Under the pieces are notes generated by a model, which was given only the letters and a program-made list of their open reading frames with translations, was not told the origin of the DNA and searched no databases. From the NCBI RefSeq assembly GCF_000314895.2, contig NZ_CM001773.1:1838310-1902309 (forward strand): a stretch of DNA of 64,000 nt. The letters are read 5' to 3'. A program made the translations under genes and the position numbers. This document shows, piece by piece, positions 39,124 through 49,244 of the stretch (within the stretch, counting starts at the first letter, position 1; each line of letters starts with the position of its first letter). The stretch is from Providencia sneebia DSM 19967. Lineage in GTDB: Bacteria; Pseudomonadota; Gammaproteobacteria; Enterobacterales; Enterobacteriaceae.

Positions 39124-39810
39124 TTGAATCTCCTTGGAAATTGCATTTTTAATGTGTTTCTTTCAATAAGGATAGATTAAGGTGGCATAAAAAATGTCAA
39201 CCATAATCAATAAATGATTGTAGTGCAGTGACGAATAGTTTCATAATGACATAAAGACTTTCTCTAGATATTAATTGTATTGCAGTACTATTAACTATGG
39301 AAGTGTAAAGAATATTACTGGCGTGGTAGATGTTCCATTATAAAAGTTTATTATTTAGAAAATTTATTTAAATCAAGTATTAAATTAAGATATTAATACT
39401 ATTTGCTATAATAACTATTGTTTTTTTCTATTATTCGATTCAGTCTACATTTTTATCAATAAAAATATAAAAAAGTACTGTTTTTTTGTATATTAAAGGC
39501 TCTCTATCTATTTGTTTAGAACATTAAAAAGGAATATTTTAATTTACTAATTTTGACTTAACATTTTAAGTGTATTGCTAATCTCGTTATCGTTCTAAAA
39601 TAGCGTAATTATTTTTTTTGTTAAATATAATGGTCTGATATATCTAAAATGTTAATTAATTTCTATAATTAAATCAAGATTATTTTCTATGGGTAATATT
39701 ATGAAGTTTATTGATAACGAACAAGGTTTATTGTTTATATGACGGTAACATGTTTGTAAAGATAAAATATATCACTCAACCTTTTCATTTCTAATTAAAA
39801 ACGTGTATGG
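39124..39810. other. Long AT-rich gap between cutA and the DASS transporter
   Basis: These 687 bases contain no open frame of conviction, no strong hairpin and no repeat that I can see. It should contain the divergent promoters of cutA and the transporter gene. Confidence 0.4.
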
Positions 39811-41292
39811 ATGCCTGATATGAATAAACTGACACCGCTAAAGCCGATACCCACATTAATAGCTGTTGCAATTACTCTACTCATTTGGTTTGCCATTCCT
39901 GTACCTGAAGGTGTTAATCCAGATGCTTGGCATTTGCTTGCATTATTTGTAGGAACAATTGCTGCAATTATTGGGAAAGCTTTGCCTATTGGTGGCGTTT
40001 CTATTATTGCGATTGCATTAGTTGCTGTGACTGGTGTAACAAATCCTAATTCAACTAAAGGAGCAATAGCAGATGCATTAAGCGGATTTTCCAATGACCT
40101 TATTTGGTTAATTGGTATTTCTATTATGGTTTCAATGAGCTTGAATAAAACGGGACTTGGTGCTCGTATTGGTTATTATGTCATTTCTCTCTTTGGTAAA
40201 AAAACATTAGGGATAGCTTATTCACTCGCTATTGCTGAAACAATACTTGCACCGGTAACGCCAAGTAATACAGCTCGTGGTGGTGGTATTATTCACCCAA
40301 TCATGCGTTCAATAGCAGATAGTTTTGGTTCAAAAGCGGAAGATGGAACCTCGGGTAAAATAGGGCGTTATCTTGCCTTAGTTAACTATAATATTAACCC
40401 GATAACCTCTGCAATGTTTATTACAGCAACTGCACCAAACCCATTAATTGTGAGTTTAATTGTGAGTGAAGCAGGGGGAATGCATGAATTAAGTTGGTCA
40501 ATGTGGGCAATTGCTGCTTTTGCTCCAGCAATAGTTTCTTTGATTTTAATGCCACTTGTGATCTATTTTCTTTATAAACCAGAAATAACTTCGACACCTG
40601 ATGCACCTAATTTTGCTAAAGAACGTTTACAACAATTAGGATCAATTTCATTACCTGAAATCATTACGCTTTGTGTATTCTTATTGCTCCTCATGATGTG
40701 GGCAGGTGTCCCTGCTATGTTGTTTGGTCCTAATTATGCTATTAACGCCACAACGGCTGCTTTTATTGGGCTTGGTATTTTATTATCAACTGGTGTGGTT
40801 AGCTGGGATGATGTCTTAAAGAATAAAGGTGCATGGGATACTGTAGTTTGGTTCTCCGCGTTGGTGATGATGGCAAGCTTCTTGGGTAAATTAGGTTTGA
40901 TCACTTGGATGTCTCTGTCGGTTGGTTCCGCTATTGATAATATGGGGATCAGCTGGGCTTGGGGAGCATTAATACTTGTTCTGATTTATGTTTATTCGCA
41001 CTATTTCTTTGCAAGTACAACGGCACATATTACCGCAATGTTCGGTGCATTCTTTGCCGCCGGGCTTGCTTTAGGTGCACCTCCAATGTTACTTGGTCTT
41101 ACTTTAGCATTCTCCTCATCTTTAATGATGTCATTGACCCATTACGGTACAGGTACAGCCCCAATTATCTTCGGTTCGGGATATGCTACATTAGGCGAAT
41201 GGTGGAAAACAGGGTTTGTAATGAGCGTTGTCAACCTCATCGTTTGGATTGGTCTTGGTAGCCTTTGGTGGAAATTCCTTGGTTACTGGTGA
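39811..41292 (+). CDS. DASS-family anion:sodium symporter (CitT/TtdT-like)
   Basis: A di- or tricarboxylate transporter of the divalent anion:Na+ symporter family. The 493 residues hold about 12 membrane helices. The substrate/cation motif APVTPSNTARGGGI (about residue 148) and the C-terminal counterpart SLTHYGTGTAPIIFGSGY are diagnostic. It belongs to the same family as the CitT protein at 46739-48175 but is clearly diverged. No lyase or dehydratase gene is adjacent, so the substrate is open (citrate, tartrate, succinate or malate). ATG 39820 is an alternative start. Confidence 0.88.
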   Translation: MPDMNKLTPLKPIPTLIAVAITLLIWFAIPVPEGVNPDAWHLLALFVGTIAAIIGKALPIGGVSIIAIALVAVTGVTNPNSTKGAIADALSGFSNDLIWLIGISIMVSMSLNKTGLGARIGYYVISLFGKKTLGIAYSLAIAETILAPVTPSNTARGGGIIHPIMRSIADSFGSKAEDGTSGKIGRYLALVNYNINPITSAMFITATAPNPLIVSLIVSEAGGMHELSWSMWAIAAFAPAIVSLILMPLVIYFLYKPEITSTPDAPNFAKERLQQLGSISLPEIITLCVFLLLLMMWAGVPAMLFGPNYAINATTAAFIGLGILLSTGVVSWDDVLKNKGAWDTVVWFSALVMMASFLGKLGLITWMSLSVGSAIDNMGISWAWGALILVLIYVYSHYFFASTTAHITAMFGAFFAAGLALGAPPMLLGLTLAFSSSLMMSLTHYGTGTAPIIFGSGYATLGEWWKTGFVMSVVNLIVWIGLGSLWWKFLGYW

Positions 41293-41304
41293 TCAAATAA
41301 TAGG

Positions 41305-41336
41305 ACCTTCAAGTTGATATTGAAGGTTCATTTTTT
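41305..41336 (+). terminator. Intrinsic terminator of the DASS transporter gene
   Basis: ACCTTCAA (41305-41312) and TTGAAGGT (41320-41327) form a perfect eight-base stem with a seven-base loop, followed by CA and six T. Confidence 0.85.
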
Positions 41337-41594
41337 ATCCTTAAACAATTTGATTAAGATAATAAAGTGCTAAATTAGAATAACAGTATATTTATAATCA
41401 ATTTTATTATAATGAACTAATCCAATTAGGATTGATTAAATAAGGCAATTGCTAAAAATGGTCTTTGCAATAGAGATTTTTACGCTTAAAGCCGTTATGA
41501 TTATTAATATATTAGAGTTTGAGGGCGTTAATCTAAAAAAGAGAGTTTTATTTAGATTAATAAGAATGCAAATAGAATTTATAATGGGTTAAAA

Positions 41595-41915
41595 ATGAAA
41601 AAAATCGCATTAGTAGTAGGTATGGCAAGTGTTATCGCTCTACTGTCAGCATGCTCAGATGAAAAATCCGAAATTGCAGAATATAAAACATCTTTTGTTA
41701 ATAACTGTGTAGCAGCATCAGGTCAACCTGCGGGTGAAACTGCCGATGCAGTTAATGCTTTATGTAGCTGTGCTTATGATAAAGCAATCGAAAAATATGG
41801 TGTTAAAGAATTTAAGCGTATTGACAGCGAATTAGCTAAATCAGGTAATATAGACATTGAAGCACAAAAAACAATGATGGATTTTGTTAGTCAATGTGCT
41901 AAAACTGATCGCTAA
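41595..41915 (+). CDS. Small putative lipoprotein
   Basis: The 106-residue protein has a lipoprotein signal peptide (MKKIALVVGMASVIALLSAC), with the lipobox LSAC and lipidated Cys20. Four further cysteines (in VNNCVAASG, ALCSCAYDKA and VSQCAKTDR) may form disulfides. I do not know the exact family; similar small cysteine-rich lipoproteins occur in other enterobacteria. It stands alone, with a strong shared terminator behind it. Confidence 0.8.
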   Translation: MKKIALVVGMASVIALLSACSDEKSEIAEYKTSFVNNCVAASGQPAGETADAVNALCSCAYDKAIEKYGVKEFKRIDSELAKSGNIDIEAQKTMMDFVSQCAKTDR

Positions 41916-41945
41916 TTTTCAATGTCCTTGAATTAAAAATTAATG

Positions 41946-41992
41946 CTGCACCTTAAAAACGTATAACGTGTTATTTTAAGGTGCAGTTTTTT
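41946..41992 (+). terminator. Bidirectional intrinsic terminator
   Basis: CTGCACCTTAAAA (41946-41958) and TTTTAAGGTGCAG (41974-41986) form a perfect 13-base stem followed by six T. It separates the lipoprotein gene from the convergent oxidoreductase gene. The A-rich inner arms allow some termination on the minus strand too. Confidence 0.85.
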
Positions 41993-41994
41993 AT

Positions 41995-43086
41995 TTATTT
42001 AAATAAATTTTTAAATTGGTGTGGTGCACAGCGTAAATATTGCGGTGCAACCTGAATGGTATGGTTTAATTGTGCAGCAGCATGCCATGGCCAACGTGGA
42101 TCAAAGAGTATTCCTCGACCAACTGCAATAAAATCAGCTTGTCCAGTAGCAATAATTGCTTCTGCTTGAATTGGCTCCGTAATTAATCCTACAGCAATAA
42201 CAGGCATATTGGTTTGCTTATGGATGGCTTCAGCCAAAGGAACTTGGTAATTAGGAGAAACAGGGATCTGTTGTTTTCCTGATAACCCACCGGAAGAAAC
42301 ATTGATATAATCACATTGTAATGTTTCGAGATATTTTGCTAATTGAATTGATTCTTCTAGATTCCAACCACCTTCAATCCAATCTGTCGCTGAGATCCGC
42401 ACACCAATAGCAATATTTTCAGATATCGCTTTTTTGACTTCATGAAAGATCTCGATTAAAAGACGTGAGCGGTTTTCAAAACTTCCACCATATTCATCTT
42501 GGCGGTTATTGGATAATGGCGATAGGAATTGATGCAATAAATAGCCATGAGCTGCATGTATCTCAATCATATCAAACCCCGCATATTCAGCACGTTTAGC
42601 GGATTCCACAAATTGTTGGATGATATGTTGGATTTCTTCCTTGCTTAATGCGCGTGGTAGATAAGATCCTTCAAAAGGTAAAGATGAAGCGGAAACGGTC
42701 TGCCAACCATGTTCATCCTGTGCTGATAGACTTGCACCACCAAGCCAAGGAAGATCCGTAGAGGCTTTTCGTCCAGCGTGAGCTAACTGAATACCAAAGC
42801 GCGCATTGGCAAATTGACGGATATTAGCAAGCATCTCTTTCATTAAATTTGCTTGATTATCATCCCATAAACCAAGGTCTTTGTAAGTGATCCTACCTTC
42901 TGGGACAACGGAAGTTGCTTCAACAATAACAAGGGATGCGCCTGAAAGTGCCAGATTCATATAATGCGCGTTATGCCAAGCCGTTGGCATGCCATCTATT
43001 GCTGAATATTGACACATAGGAGGAATAACAACCCGATTCTCCAGTGAAATTTGTCCTATCTCTTTGGGGGAAAAAAGAAAACTCAT
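41995..43086 (-). CDS. NADH:flavin oxidoreductase of the old yellow enzyme family (YqjM/NamA-like)
   Basis: An FMN-dependent ene-reductase that would reduce activated C=C bonds with NAD(P)H. ATG 43086 (AAAGGA upstream) gives 363 residues; a frame extension 15 codons upstream is unlikely. The YqjM-type features are clear: LENRVVIPPMCQYSA with the active-site cysteine, FGIQLAHAGRKAS, the substrate-binding EIHAAHGYLLHQFLSPLSNN and the phosphate-binding FIAVGRGILFDPRWP. The physiological substrate cannot be deduced. Confidence 0.93.
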   Translation of the reverse strand: MSFLFSPKEIGQISLENRVVIPPMCQYSAIDGMPTAWHNAHYMNLALSGASLVIVEATSVVPEGRITYKDLGLWDDNQANLMKEMLANIRQFANARFGIQLAHAGRKASTDLPWLGGASLSAQDEHGWQTVSASSLPFEGSYLPRALSKEEIQHIIQQFVESAKRAEYAGFDMIEIHAAHGYLLHQFLSPLSNNRQDEYGGSFENRSRLLIEIFHEVKKAISENIAIGVRISATDWIEGGWNLEESIQLAKYLETLQCDYINVSSGGLSGKQQIPVSPNYQVPLAEAIHKQTNMPVIAVGLITEPIQAEAIIATGQADFIAVGRGILFDPRWPWHAAAQLNHTIQVAPQYLRCAPHQFKNLFK

Positions 43087-43844
43087 CTGTCTTAATCCTT
43101 TGTTGGTGTATTCAATAATGGCATGATACAAGGAATTGCAGGTTATGTTATACCTTTTGTTGTGATAATTTTTAGTGCGAATGTCTTCTTGATGAAATAG
43201 AGAAAATATTAATTAAAATGAACATAATTAGTTCAAGTTATTATTATAGCAATCAGGCTATTAATCTTTTTTATCTATAAATGTTAAAAAATGATGATGA
43301 CGTAATCTATTGATGAATAATTTTAGGCGGCATTGACATAAAATAATGGTGAAAATAAGTGAAAAATTGAAAGTAATATAAAAAAGTATAATTTTCTGTT
43401 TATGATGGTGCATTTCTGGCTATTTTTATTAAAAAATAATTTAATTAATAAAATTATTCAAGAATATCTATTCGCTAATAAGCGCATGGTGCAAGCTAAT
43501 TAATTAACTACATAAAAAATAGATATATTAAATATTAAATTAACTTAATGGATTTTATGGTGTTAATAGGATCTTATACTGAATTTTTATTTTAATTGAG
43601 GATTTTAATTAATTGGAAATTGATATTGACTCGACAAAAAAACAAATTATAACTTGCGAAATTCAATCTGAATTTATATAAGCGTTGTTAAGGTTATGTA
43701 AATGAATTGATGTGTGGGTTGATATTACAGGAATCATCACAGTTAATATTTTTCAATAATTAAAAATTACTTTAATAAATATTAATAGATGTCGTTAATT
43801 TGTGGTCATCATATTAAAAATATAATTCTAATAAGGAACTCAAT
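43087..43844. other. Long AT-rich gap before the CitMHS gene
   Basis: No gene or terminator is visible in these 758 bases. It should hold the promoters of the divergent oxidoreductase and CitMHS genes. Confidence 0.4.
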
Positions 43845-45161
43845 GTGCTAACAATTATTGGTATCTTGATTATTATTTCAATAGTAACGTTGCTAATGAT
43901 GGGAAAAGCCAGTCCCATCATTGCTATGTCTTGTATTCCCTTTATTGGTGCGTTAATTGCTGGATATTCAATATCTGAAATATCAGTGTTTTTTGAAAGT
44001 GGCATTAATAAAGTCTCTAAAGTAGCAACAATGTTTTTGTTTGCTATTTTGTTCTTTAGTTTGATGAAAGAACTGCATATTTTTGATCCATTAATTCGTT
44101 TAATGGTCAAAATGACACGTGGTAATATCATCATCGTCTGTGTGATGACAACATTAATTGCAGGTGTTGTTCATCTGGATGGTTCTGGTGCCGCCACTTT
44201 TTTAATTATTATTCCTGCACTTTTACCACTTTATCGCCAACTTGGAATGAGTCCTTATTTAATGTTATTGCTGATGTGTACCAGTATGGGAATAATGAAT
44301 ATGGTTCCTTGGGGGGGGCCATTAGGTCGGGCATCTGCTGTAACGGGGATTGATGCCGCAACATTGTGGCAAGGGCTCATTCCTGTACAAATTATTGGCA
44401 TGATAGGTGCTGCGGGGTTCGCTGTTATTATGGGAATGCGTGAAAAACGCCGAATTGCGAAAGCTGCTCTGCATGGAACAACGCCATATCAAATGGACTC
44501 ATTGTTACCTGAAAATGAGCAAATGGCCGATCTCAATGAACCTGGTCATAAACCGCAAAAACCTTGGATTAATGGTGGCTTGATTATTATTGCAATTGCC
44601 TGTTTAGCCTTTGGATTATTGTCCGCACCTTATGTATTTATGATTGCACTGTCATTGGCATTATTGATTAATTATCCAAATCCAAGAGATCAAATGAAAG
44701 TTTTATCTGCCCATGCACCGCAGGCATTAGGTATGGTGGCGATTATTTTTGCAGCGGGGGCTTTTTTAGGCATTTTATCTGATGGTGGGATGTTGAAATC
44801 GATAGCTGAGGATTTAACAGCAATATTACCAAAAGAGTGGATCTCAAAAATTCATATTTTTGTCGGAATACTTGGTGTACCAATGGATATATTCACCAGT
44901 ACTGATGCCTATTATTTTGCACTATTACCAATCATTCAACAAATTGCAGAAACCGCAGGTGTTGATCCTTCAGCAGTTGTTTATGCAATGGCAATTGGTA
45001 ATAACGCAGGAACGTTTGTTAGTCCATTTTCACCCGCAGCATGGCTCGCGATGGGATTGGCTGGAATCGATATGGGACGTCATTTACGCTATTCATTTGG
45101 CTGGATTTGGTTATTTAGTTTCTTCACACTTGGCGTTGGAGCAATGCTAGGCCTTTATTAA
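43845..45161 (+). CDS. CitMHS-family citrate-type transporter
   Basis: CitMHS proteins import citrate complexed with divalent metal in Bacillus. The 438-residue product has about 11-12 membrane helices. The family motif VVHLDGSGAATFLIIIPALL lies near residue 108, and the C-terminal AIGNNAGTFVSPFSPAAWLA near residue 385. It starts at GTG 43845, with AAGGA upstream (the overlapping ATG runs into a stop). It lies close to a citrate-lyase locus, but its own substrate and regulation are not shown by the sequence. Confidence 0.9.
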   Translation: MLTIIGILIIISIVTLLMMGKASPIIAMSCIPFIGALIAGYSISEISVFFESGINKVSKVATMFLFAILFFSLMKELHIFDPLIRLMVKMTRGNIIIVCVMTTLIAGVVHLDGSGAATFLIIIPALLPLYRQLGMSPYLMLLLMCTSMGIMNMVPWGGPLGRASAVTGIDAATLWQGLIPVQIIGMIGAAGFAVIMGMREKRRIAKAALHGTTPYQMDSLLPENEQMADLNEPGHKPQKPWINGGLIIIAIACLAFGLLSAPYVFMIALSLALLINYPNPRDQMKVLSAHAPQALGMVAIIFAAGAFLGILSDGGMLKSIAEDLTAILPKEWISKIHIFVGILGVPMDIFTSTDAYYFALLPIIQQIAETAGVDPSAVVYAMAIGNNAGTFVSPFSPAAWLAMGLAGIDMGRHLRYSFGWIWLFSFFTLGVGAMLGLY

Positions 45162-45239
45162 GAGAATTCGGTCTTCGTAAAAATCAGGGTTAATTTAGTT
45201 CAGATTACAGTTAAACTTAATTGTTTTGTTGGCTGTGAT

Positions 45240-45506
45240 TTGAACTTTATTTTTGCGGAATACGACGTCATTGATGCTTCCTTAAGAGGGTGCATTATTA
45301 ATCTATTTGCTCGTTATCAGGCAAAAATTCATCTTATTTATTTGGAAGTACCTTATAAACAGTGGATACAGCAGAATAAGCAACGAAAATATCGAGTTCC
45401 TGATGATGCGATGGCTCGAATGTTAAGAAAGTTGGAGTTTCCAACCATTGATGAAGCACATCAAGTTTCGTACTTCATCAATGGTGAATTTCAAGCTTTA
45501 GAATAA
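45240..45506 (+). pseudogene. C-terminal remnant of an AAA/P-loop kinase-like protein
   Basis: An 88-residue frame that begins only at a TTG without a ribosome binding site. The text HLIYLEVPYKQWIQQNKQRK, then VPDDAMARMLRKLEFPTIDEAH resembles the end of predicted P-loop kinases of the AAA_33 type, where a phosphate-donor contact Arg pair and VP..(A/V)..ML..LE are conserved. No Walker A sequence is found upstream in any frame, so the N-terminal part appears to be lost. It could still be translated. Confidence 0.55.
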
Positions 45507-45550
45507 TAGTATGCACTTTTGTTAATTATCATTGGTGGGTTTATGGGTAT

Positions 45551-46606
45551 TTAAGGTACATAAACATCACCTGAAAATAATTTTCGTGCTGTTCTAATAA
45601 TAGAAGCTTGTAAACCCTCAGGGAAATCTCCTTGTAGACGAAAAGCGACATCAAAATGCCCACTGAGATGTTCTATGGAAATATTCTCAATATCTACAGG
45701 ATGTGTTAAATAACGCTGAATTATGCTGCCATCAAGTATTGTTCCCATCGCAATTGCAATTGCGCCGGTCACTGCGAGCGCACCATGACATTTATGTGGC
45801 ATAAAATAACGAACATTGATTGTTCCACCATTTATAGCGGGTGAAACTAAAATAGGTTTAGGTATGACTTTTTTACTGACATCACCTAATCCCATCAAAC
45901 TTCCTGCTTGGCAACGAATATTCTCTATTCTTTGCATGAATTCTGCATCGTTTTCCAACTCAAGTGCTGTCTCATAACCTGTTTTATTCAATTGAGGTGC
46001 ATCGATTAATACAATAGGTACGGCCATATCAATACAGCTGACCTCAACGTCATCAATAATGTCGATAAGATTGCCAGTCGGTAATAACTTGCCTGTTTTA
46101 GATCCACAAGCATTTAAAAAGGTGAGGGCGATAGGCGAGGCACTTCCGGGAACACTAGCGATTGAAGTCTCACCTTCATAGCTAACTTGCCCATTTGGTG
46201 TTTGAACTGTGGAATTAATGAATGTATCCGTATTGATATTGTGAATTCGTACCGTTGTGGTATTTCCAGAAACTGATACTAAGCCTTTTTCTATGGCATA
46301 AGGGCCGACGGCACATAAAATATTACCGCAATTTGGGGCTGTATCAACAATTGACTCCTGCACTGAAACTTGAGCAAATAAGTAATCAATATCAGCATTA
46401 GGATTGCTAGAACGGCTAATAATTGCAACTTTACTTGTTTGCGGATTGCCGCCACCAATACCATCAATCTGTAGCGGATGGCCTGATCCCATAATAGCTA
46501 AAATAAGCTTATCACGCTCTTGAATGTTTTCAGGCAAATCATCTGCTAATAGAAATACACCTTTCGATGTACCACCACGCATCAACATACAAGGTATTTT
46601 TTTCAT
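45551..46606 (-). CDS. PrpF-family isomerase (4-oxalomesaconate tautomerase/YbhH-like)
   Basis: A cytoplasmic isomerase of the PrpF fold, 351 residues. The N-terminal CMLMRGGTSKGVFLLADDLP and the PNCGNILCAVGPYAIEKGLV segment (catalytic cysteine in NCGN) place it in the family that includes E. coli YbhH and Pseudomonas GalD. The second active-site cysteine region is HKCHGALAVTGAIAIAMGTI. In E. coli ybhH neighbours the DASS transporter ybhI; here it follows citT, separated by a terminator. A link to tricarboxylate metabolism is plausible but unproven. Confidence 0.85.
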   Translation of the reverse strand: MKKIPCMLMRGGTSKGVFLLADDLPENIQERDKLILAIMGSGHPLQIDGIGGGNPQTSKVAIISRSSNPNADIDYLFAQVSVQESIVDTAPNCGNILCAVGPYAIEKGLVSVSGNTTTVRIHNINTDTFINSTVQTPNGQVSYEGETSIASVPGSASPIALTFLNACGSKTGKLLPTGNLIDIIDDVEVSCIDMAVPIVLIDAPQLNKTGYETALELENDAEFMQRIENIRCQAGSLMGLGDVSKKVIPKPILVSPAINGGTINVRYFMPHKCHGALAVTGAIAIAMGTILDGSIIQRYLTHPVDIENISIEHLSGHFDVAFRLQGDFPEGLQASIIRTARKLFSGDVYVP

Positions 46607-46695
46607 GTGAAACCCAATCTTAGAAAAATGTTAGTGCAGTAATTTTGCTATTAAGAATGACAAAATAGAGATGCCTAACCGGTGGAAAAAGAGGA

Positions 46696-46729
46696 AAAAA
46701 GGAGCTAAATAATGTTTTAGCTCCTTTTT
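46696..46729 (-). terminator. Intrinsic terminator after citT
   Basis: GGAGCTAAA (46701-46709) and TTTAGCTCC (46716-46724) form a nine-base stem flanked by A-rich and T-rich tails, so it can work on both strands. It lies ten bases after the citT stop and separates the cit operon from the PrpF-like gene. Confidence 0.85.
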
Positions 46730-46738
46730 CGATATTGA

Positions 46739-48175
46739 TTAAATCAGTCCGGCGTTAATTAAGATTTCCCACCAACCTAAACCAATGGTCATATGAACCA
46801 GCAAGCTTAGGAATGCCACGATACCACCAATTATCCACCATGAACGTATGTCGTTGTAACCTGCACCGAAGACGATTGGAGCAGCCGCGCCTCCGTAATG
46901 GGTCAAGCTACCGCCATAGGCGTTAGAGAATAATAATCCCAGAGCAAGTAACATTGGAGGTGCACCCGCAACCATACCTACGGTAGCGAATACTGGAACC
47001 ATTGCCGCAACATATGCACCGCCTGATGCGAATAGGTAACGGATAGCCACACTGATAAACATGATAACAAAGAATGCCAGCATGGTATGGTCACCGAATG
47101 CGAGGTTTTGTCCCATCACATCTGCCAACCATTTGAAGAATCCTGCTTTGGTTAGCACACCAGACATCCCGATGATACCACCATACCAAATCAAGGTATT
47201 CCAGCCGCCTTTATTCTTTAACACGTCATCCCAAGTTACTACACCAAGGATTAATGTCAGCGCCATGACAGCAATTGCCACAGTAGATGCTGAAACCCCA
47301 ATTTTTTCAGCAAATATCCATCCAATTAAGGCTAACACGAAGATCATACTGAGTAATTTTTCTCTTATTGTCATAGGTCCAAGTGCTTCTAAACCTTTGG
47401 CAGCGATCTCTTTGTTATTTACCTTCTTCAGTTCTGGCGGATAGACTTTGTAAATAATCAGTGGTGTTAAGACTAACATGATGAGGCCAGGTACTGATGC
47501 GGCTAATGCCCATCCGCCCCAACTTAAGTGGATACCCATGATATCCGCCATCATCGCTAATGCTAACGCGTTAGGTGCCATTGCTGTTAAGAACATATAG
47601 CTGGTGGTTTTTGTCACCATATAAACGTTCATTAACAAATAGTGACCCGCTTTACGAGGGCTTTTTTCAGGATCAGAGCCCAGAGCGACTGCGACACTGT
47701 TGATGATGGGGAAAACAATACCACCTGCACGAGCTGTATTAGATGGTGTTGCTGGCGCAATAACTAAATCAAGAATGGCGGTTACATAACCAAGCCCGAG
47801 TGTTGTTCCTCCAAGTTTACCAATTAATATATATGAGAGTCGTTTTCCTAATCCTGTGATAACAAAAGCGGCACTTAGGGTAAATGCGGCGAAAACTAAC
47901 CACGTTGTCCCTGAAGCATAACCTTTGAGAACTTCACCTGATTTAACGACATCTTCCGCTCCTGTTACCCCGATAATGACTGCACTTGCAGCAATTGTGG
48001 CTAACAATATTACAGGTTCGGAATAAGGTTTTAATACCAGCCCAACAATAGCAGCTAAGTAAAGACCAAATAACAACCAAGCAATATGCGGTAGCCCTTC
48101 GGGAGTTGGGATTAGAGATATAATTATGGGTATAGCTATTAATAGCAATAGCTTCCATATTTTATCTTTTTGCAT
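46739..48175 (-). CDS. citT: Citrate:succinate antiporter CitT
   Basis: CitT imports citrate in exchange for succinate during citrate fermentation. The 478-residue product (487 in E. coli) belongs to the DASS family: APATPSNTARAGGIVFPIIN near residue 137 and GGSLTHYGGAAAPIVFGAGY near the end, with about 12 helices. It is the last gene of citCDEFXGT as in E. coli. A 178-base gap separates it from citG, in which no clear promoter is seen. Confidence 0.92.
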   Translation of the reverse strand: MQKDKIWKLLLLIAIPIIISLIPTPEGLPHIAWLLFGLYLAAIVGLVLKPYSEPVILLATIAASAVIIGVTGAEDVVKSGEVLKGYASGTTWLVFAAFTLSAAFVITGLGKRLSYILIGKLGGTTLGLGYVTAILDLVIAPATPSNTARAGGIVFPIINSVAVALGSDPEKSPRKAGHYLLMNVYMVTKTTSYMFLTAMAPNALALAMMADIMGIHLSWGGWALAASVPGLIMLVLTPLIIYKVYPPELKKVNNKEIAAKGLEALGPMTIREKLLSMIFVLALIGWIFAEKIGVSASTVAIAVMALTLILGVVTWDDVLKNKGGWNTLIWYGGIIGMSGVLTKAGFFKWLADVMGQNLAFGDHTMLAFFVIMFISVAIRYLFASGGAYVAAMVPVFATVGMVAGAPPMLLALGLLFSNAYGGSLTHYGGAAAPIVFGAGYNDIRSWWIIGGIVAFLSLLVHMTIGLGWWEILINAGLI

Positions 48176-48353
48176 AGGCCAATTTCCTTAATATTAATAC
48201 TAAATTTAGTCAATATTAAAGTGAACGAACTTTAATATTATTAATTCGTTAATTTCAAGATAGTTATAAACCCTATAAAACAATTGTTAGCTGTGAGTGT
48301 GCTAGTTATTTTTTATTTTCTGGTTAGTTTATTATTCCTAATGTTGTTAATCG

Positions 48354-49244
48354 CTATATTTTGTTTGAATGTGGTAGACGAGCTAAAAACCATGTCAGAA
48401 TTAATAAGTCTGCACTGCCTCCTGGACTAAGGTTTTTTATAATACATTCATCATCGAAGTTTTTTATTATTGTTAAATAATCTGATTTATTTAGTGATTG
48501 CTGAGTTAATATTAATTTCGCTTTTTCTTTTACCCAAATTAACCCATCAATACCGCCTCTATTGGCAATATTGGTATCATTATTATTCTCCATTAATAGT
48601 ATTAAAGTATTAATTAATGCTATTTCAGGATCAGTTCCATTAATTAGCTGTTTTAAATAATAAGGAAGAGATAATTCGGTAACTAATTTATATCCACATT
48701 CAGCTTCCCCGCGAGCACCCGTTAATCCATATGCTTGATAAAGTCGTTGTCCGGCAGTGGGTCTGATTGTATTTTGTTTTAATTCAGCGGTAATTCCTTG
48801 GCACATTTGCGCTACATCTTGGCAAATGGACTCTGCAATTAGCGGTAAATTTAATGCTAATTTACGACCAATAACAGTTAGCATCAAACCTAATGAAAAT
48901 ATGGTTCCTTTATGTGTATTGACACCAGATGTCGCATGAAACATGGATTTTTCACAAGCAATACCAATTATTCGTATTTTGGTTAATACTTGTGGTAAAG
49001 GAAGATGCTTATATTTTGCACCTGCAAATAAAAAATCCGGAAAATGTTTGGCAATCGCATTCGCACTTAAATGAAAATCAGTGAGTGCCATGTCTTTATG
49101 TGCACCCGTATTAAATTTATCAACTAATCCAGGTTTTGGTGATAAATTCACTTCAGCAAGCATAGCTTGCCAACCAAGTTGACTAAAATAATCAACTTTT
49201 TCTTGTGAGAGTAACTCGTTATTTTCAACCATGATCGGACGCAT
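48354..49244 (-). CDS. citG: Triphosphoribosyl-dephospho-CoA synthase CitG
   Basis: CitG makes the precursor of the citrate lyase prosthetic group from ATP and dephospho-CoA. The 296-residue protein has the family text GWQAMLAEVNLSPKPGLVDK, NTGAHKDMALTDFHLSANAI, SGVNTHKGTIFSLGLM and the end NLSPGGSADLLILTWFLARL. It overlaps citX by 20 bases; an in-frame start at 49232 is an alternative. Not fused to citX, unlike in Haemophilus. Confidence 0.95.
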   Translation of the reverse strand: MRPIMVENNELLSQEKVDYFSQLGWQAMLAEVNLSPKPGLVDKFNTGAHKDMALTDFHLSANAIAKHFPDFLFAGAKYKHLPLPQVLTKIRIIGIACEKSMFHATSGVNTHKGTIFSLGLMLTVIGRKLALNLPLIAESICQDVAQMCQGITAELKQNTIRPTAGQRLYQAYGLTGARGEAECGYKLVTELSLPYYLKQLINGTDPEIALINTLILLMENNNDTNIANRGGIDGLIWVKEKAKLILTQQSLNKSDYLTIIKNFDDECIIKNLSPGGSADLLILTWFLARLPHSNKI

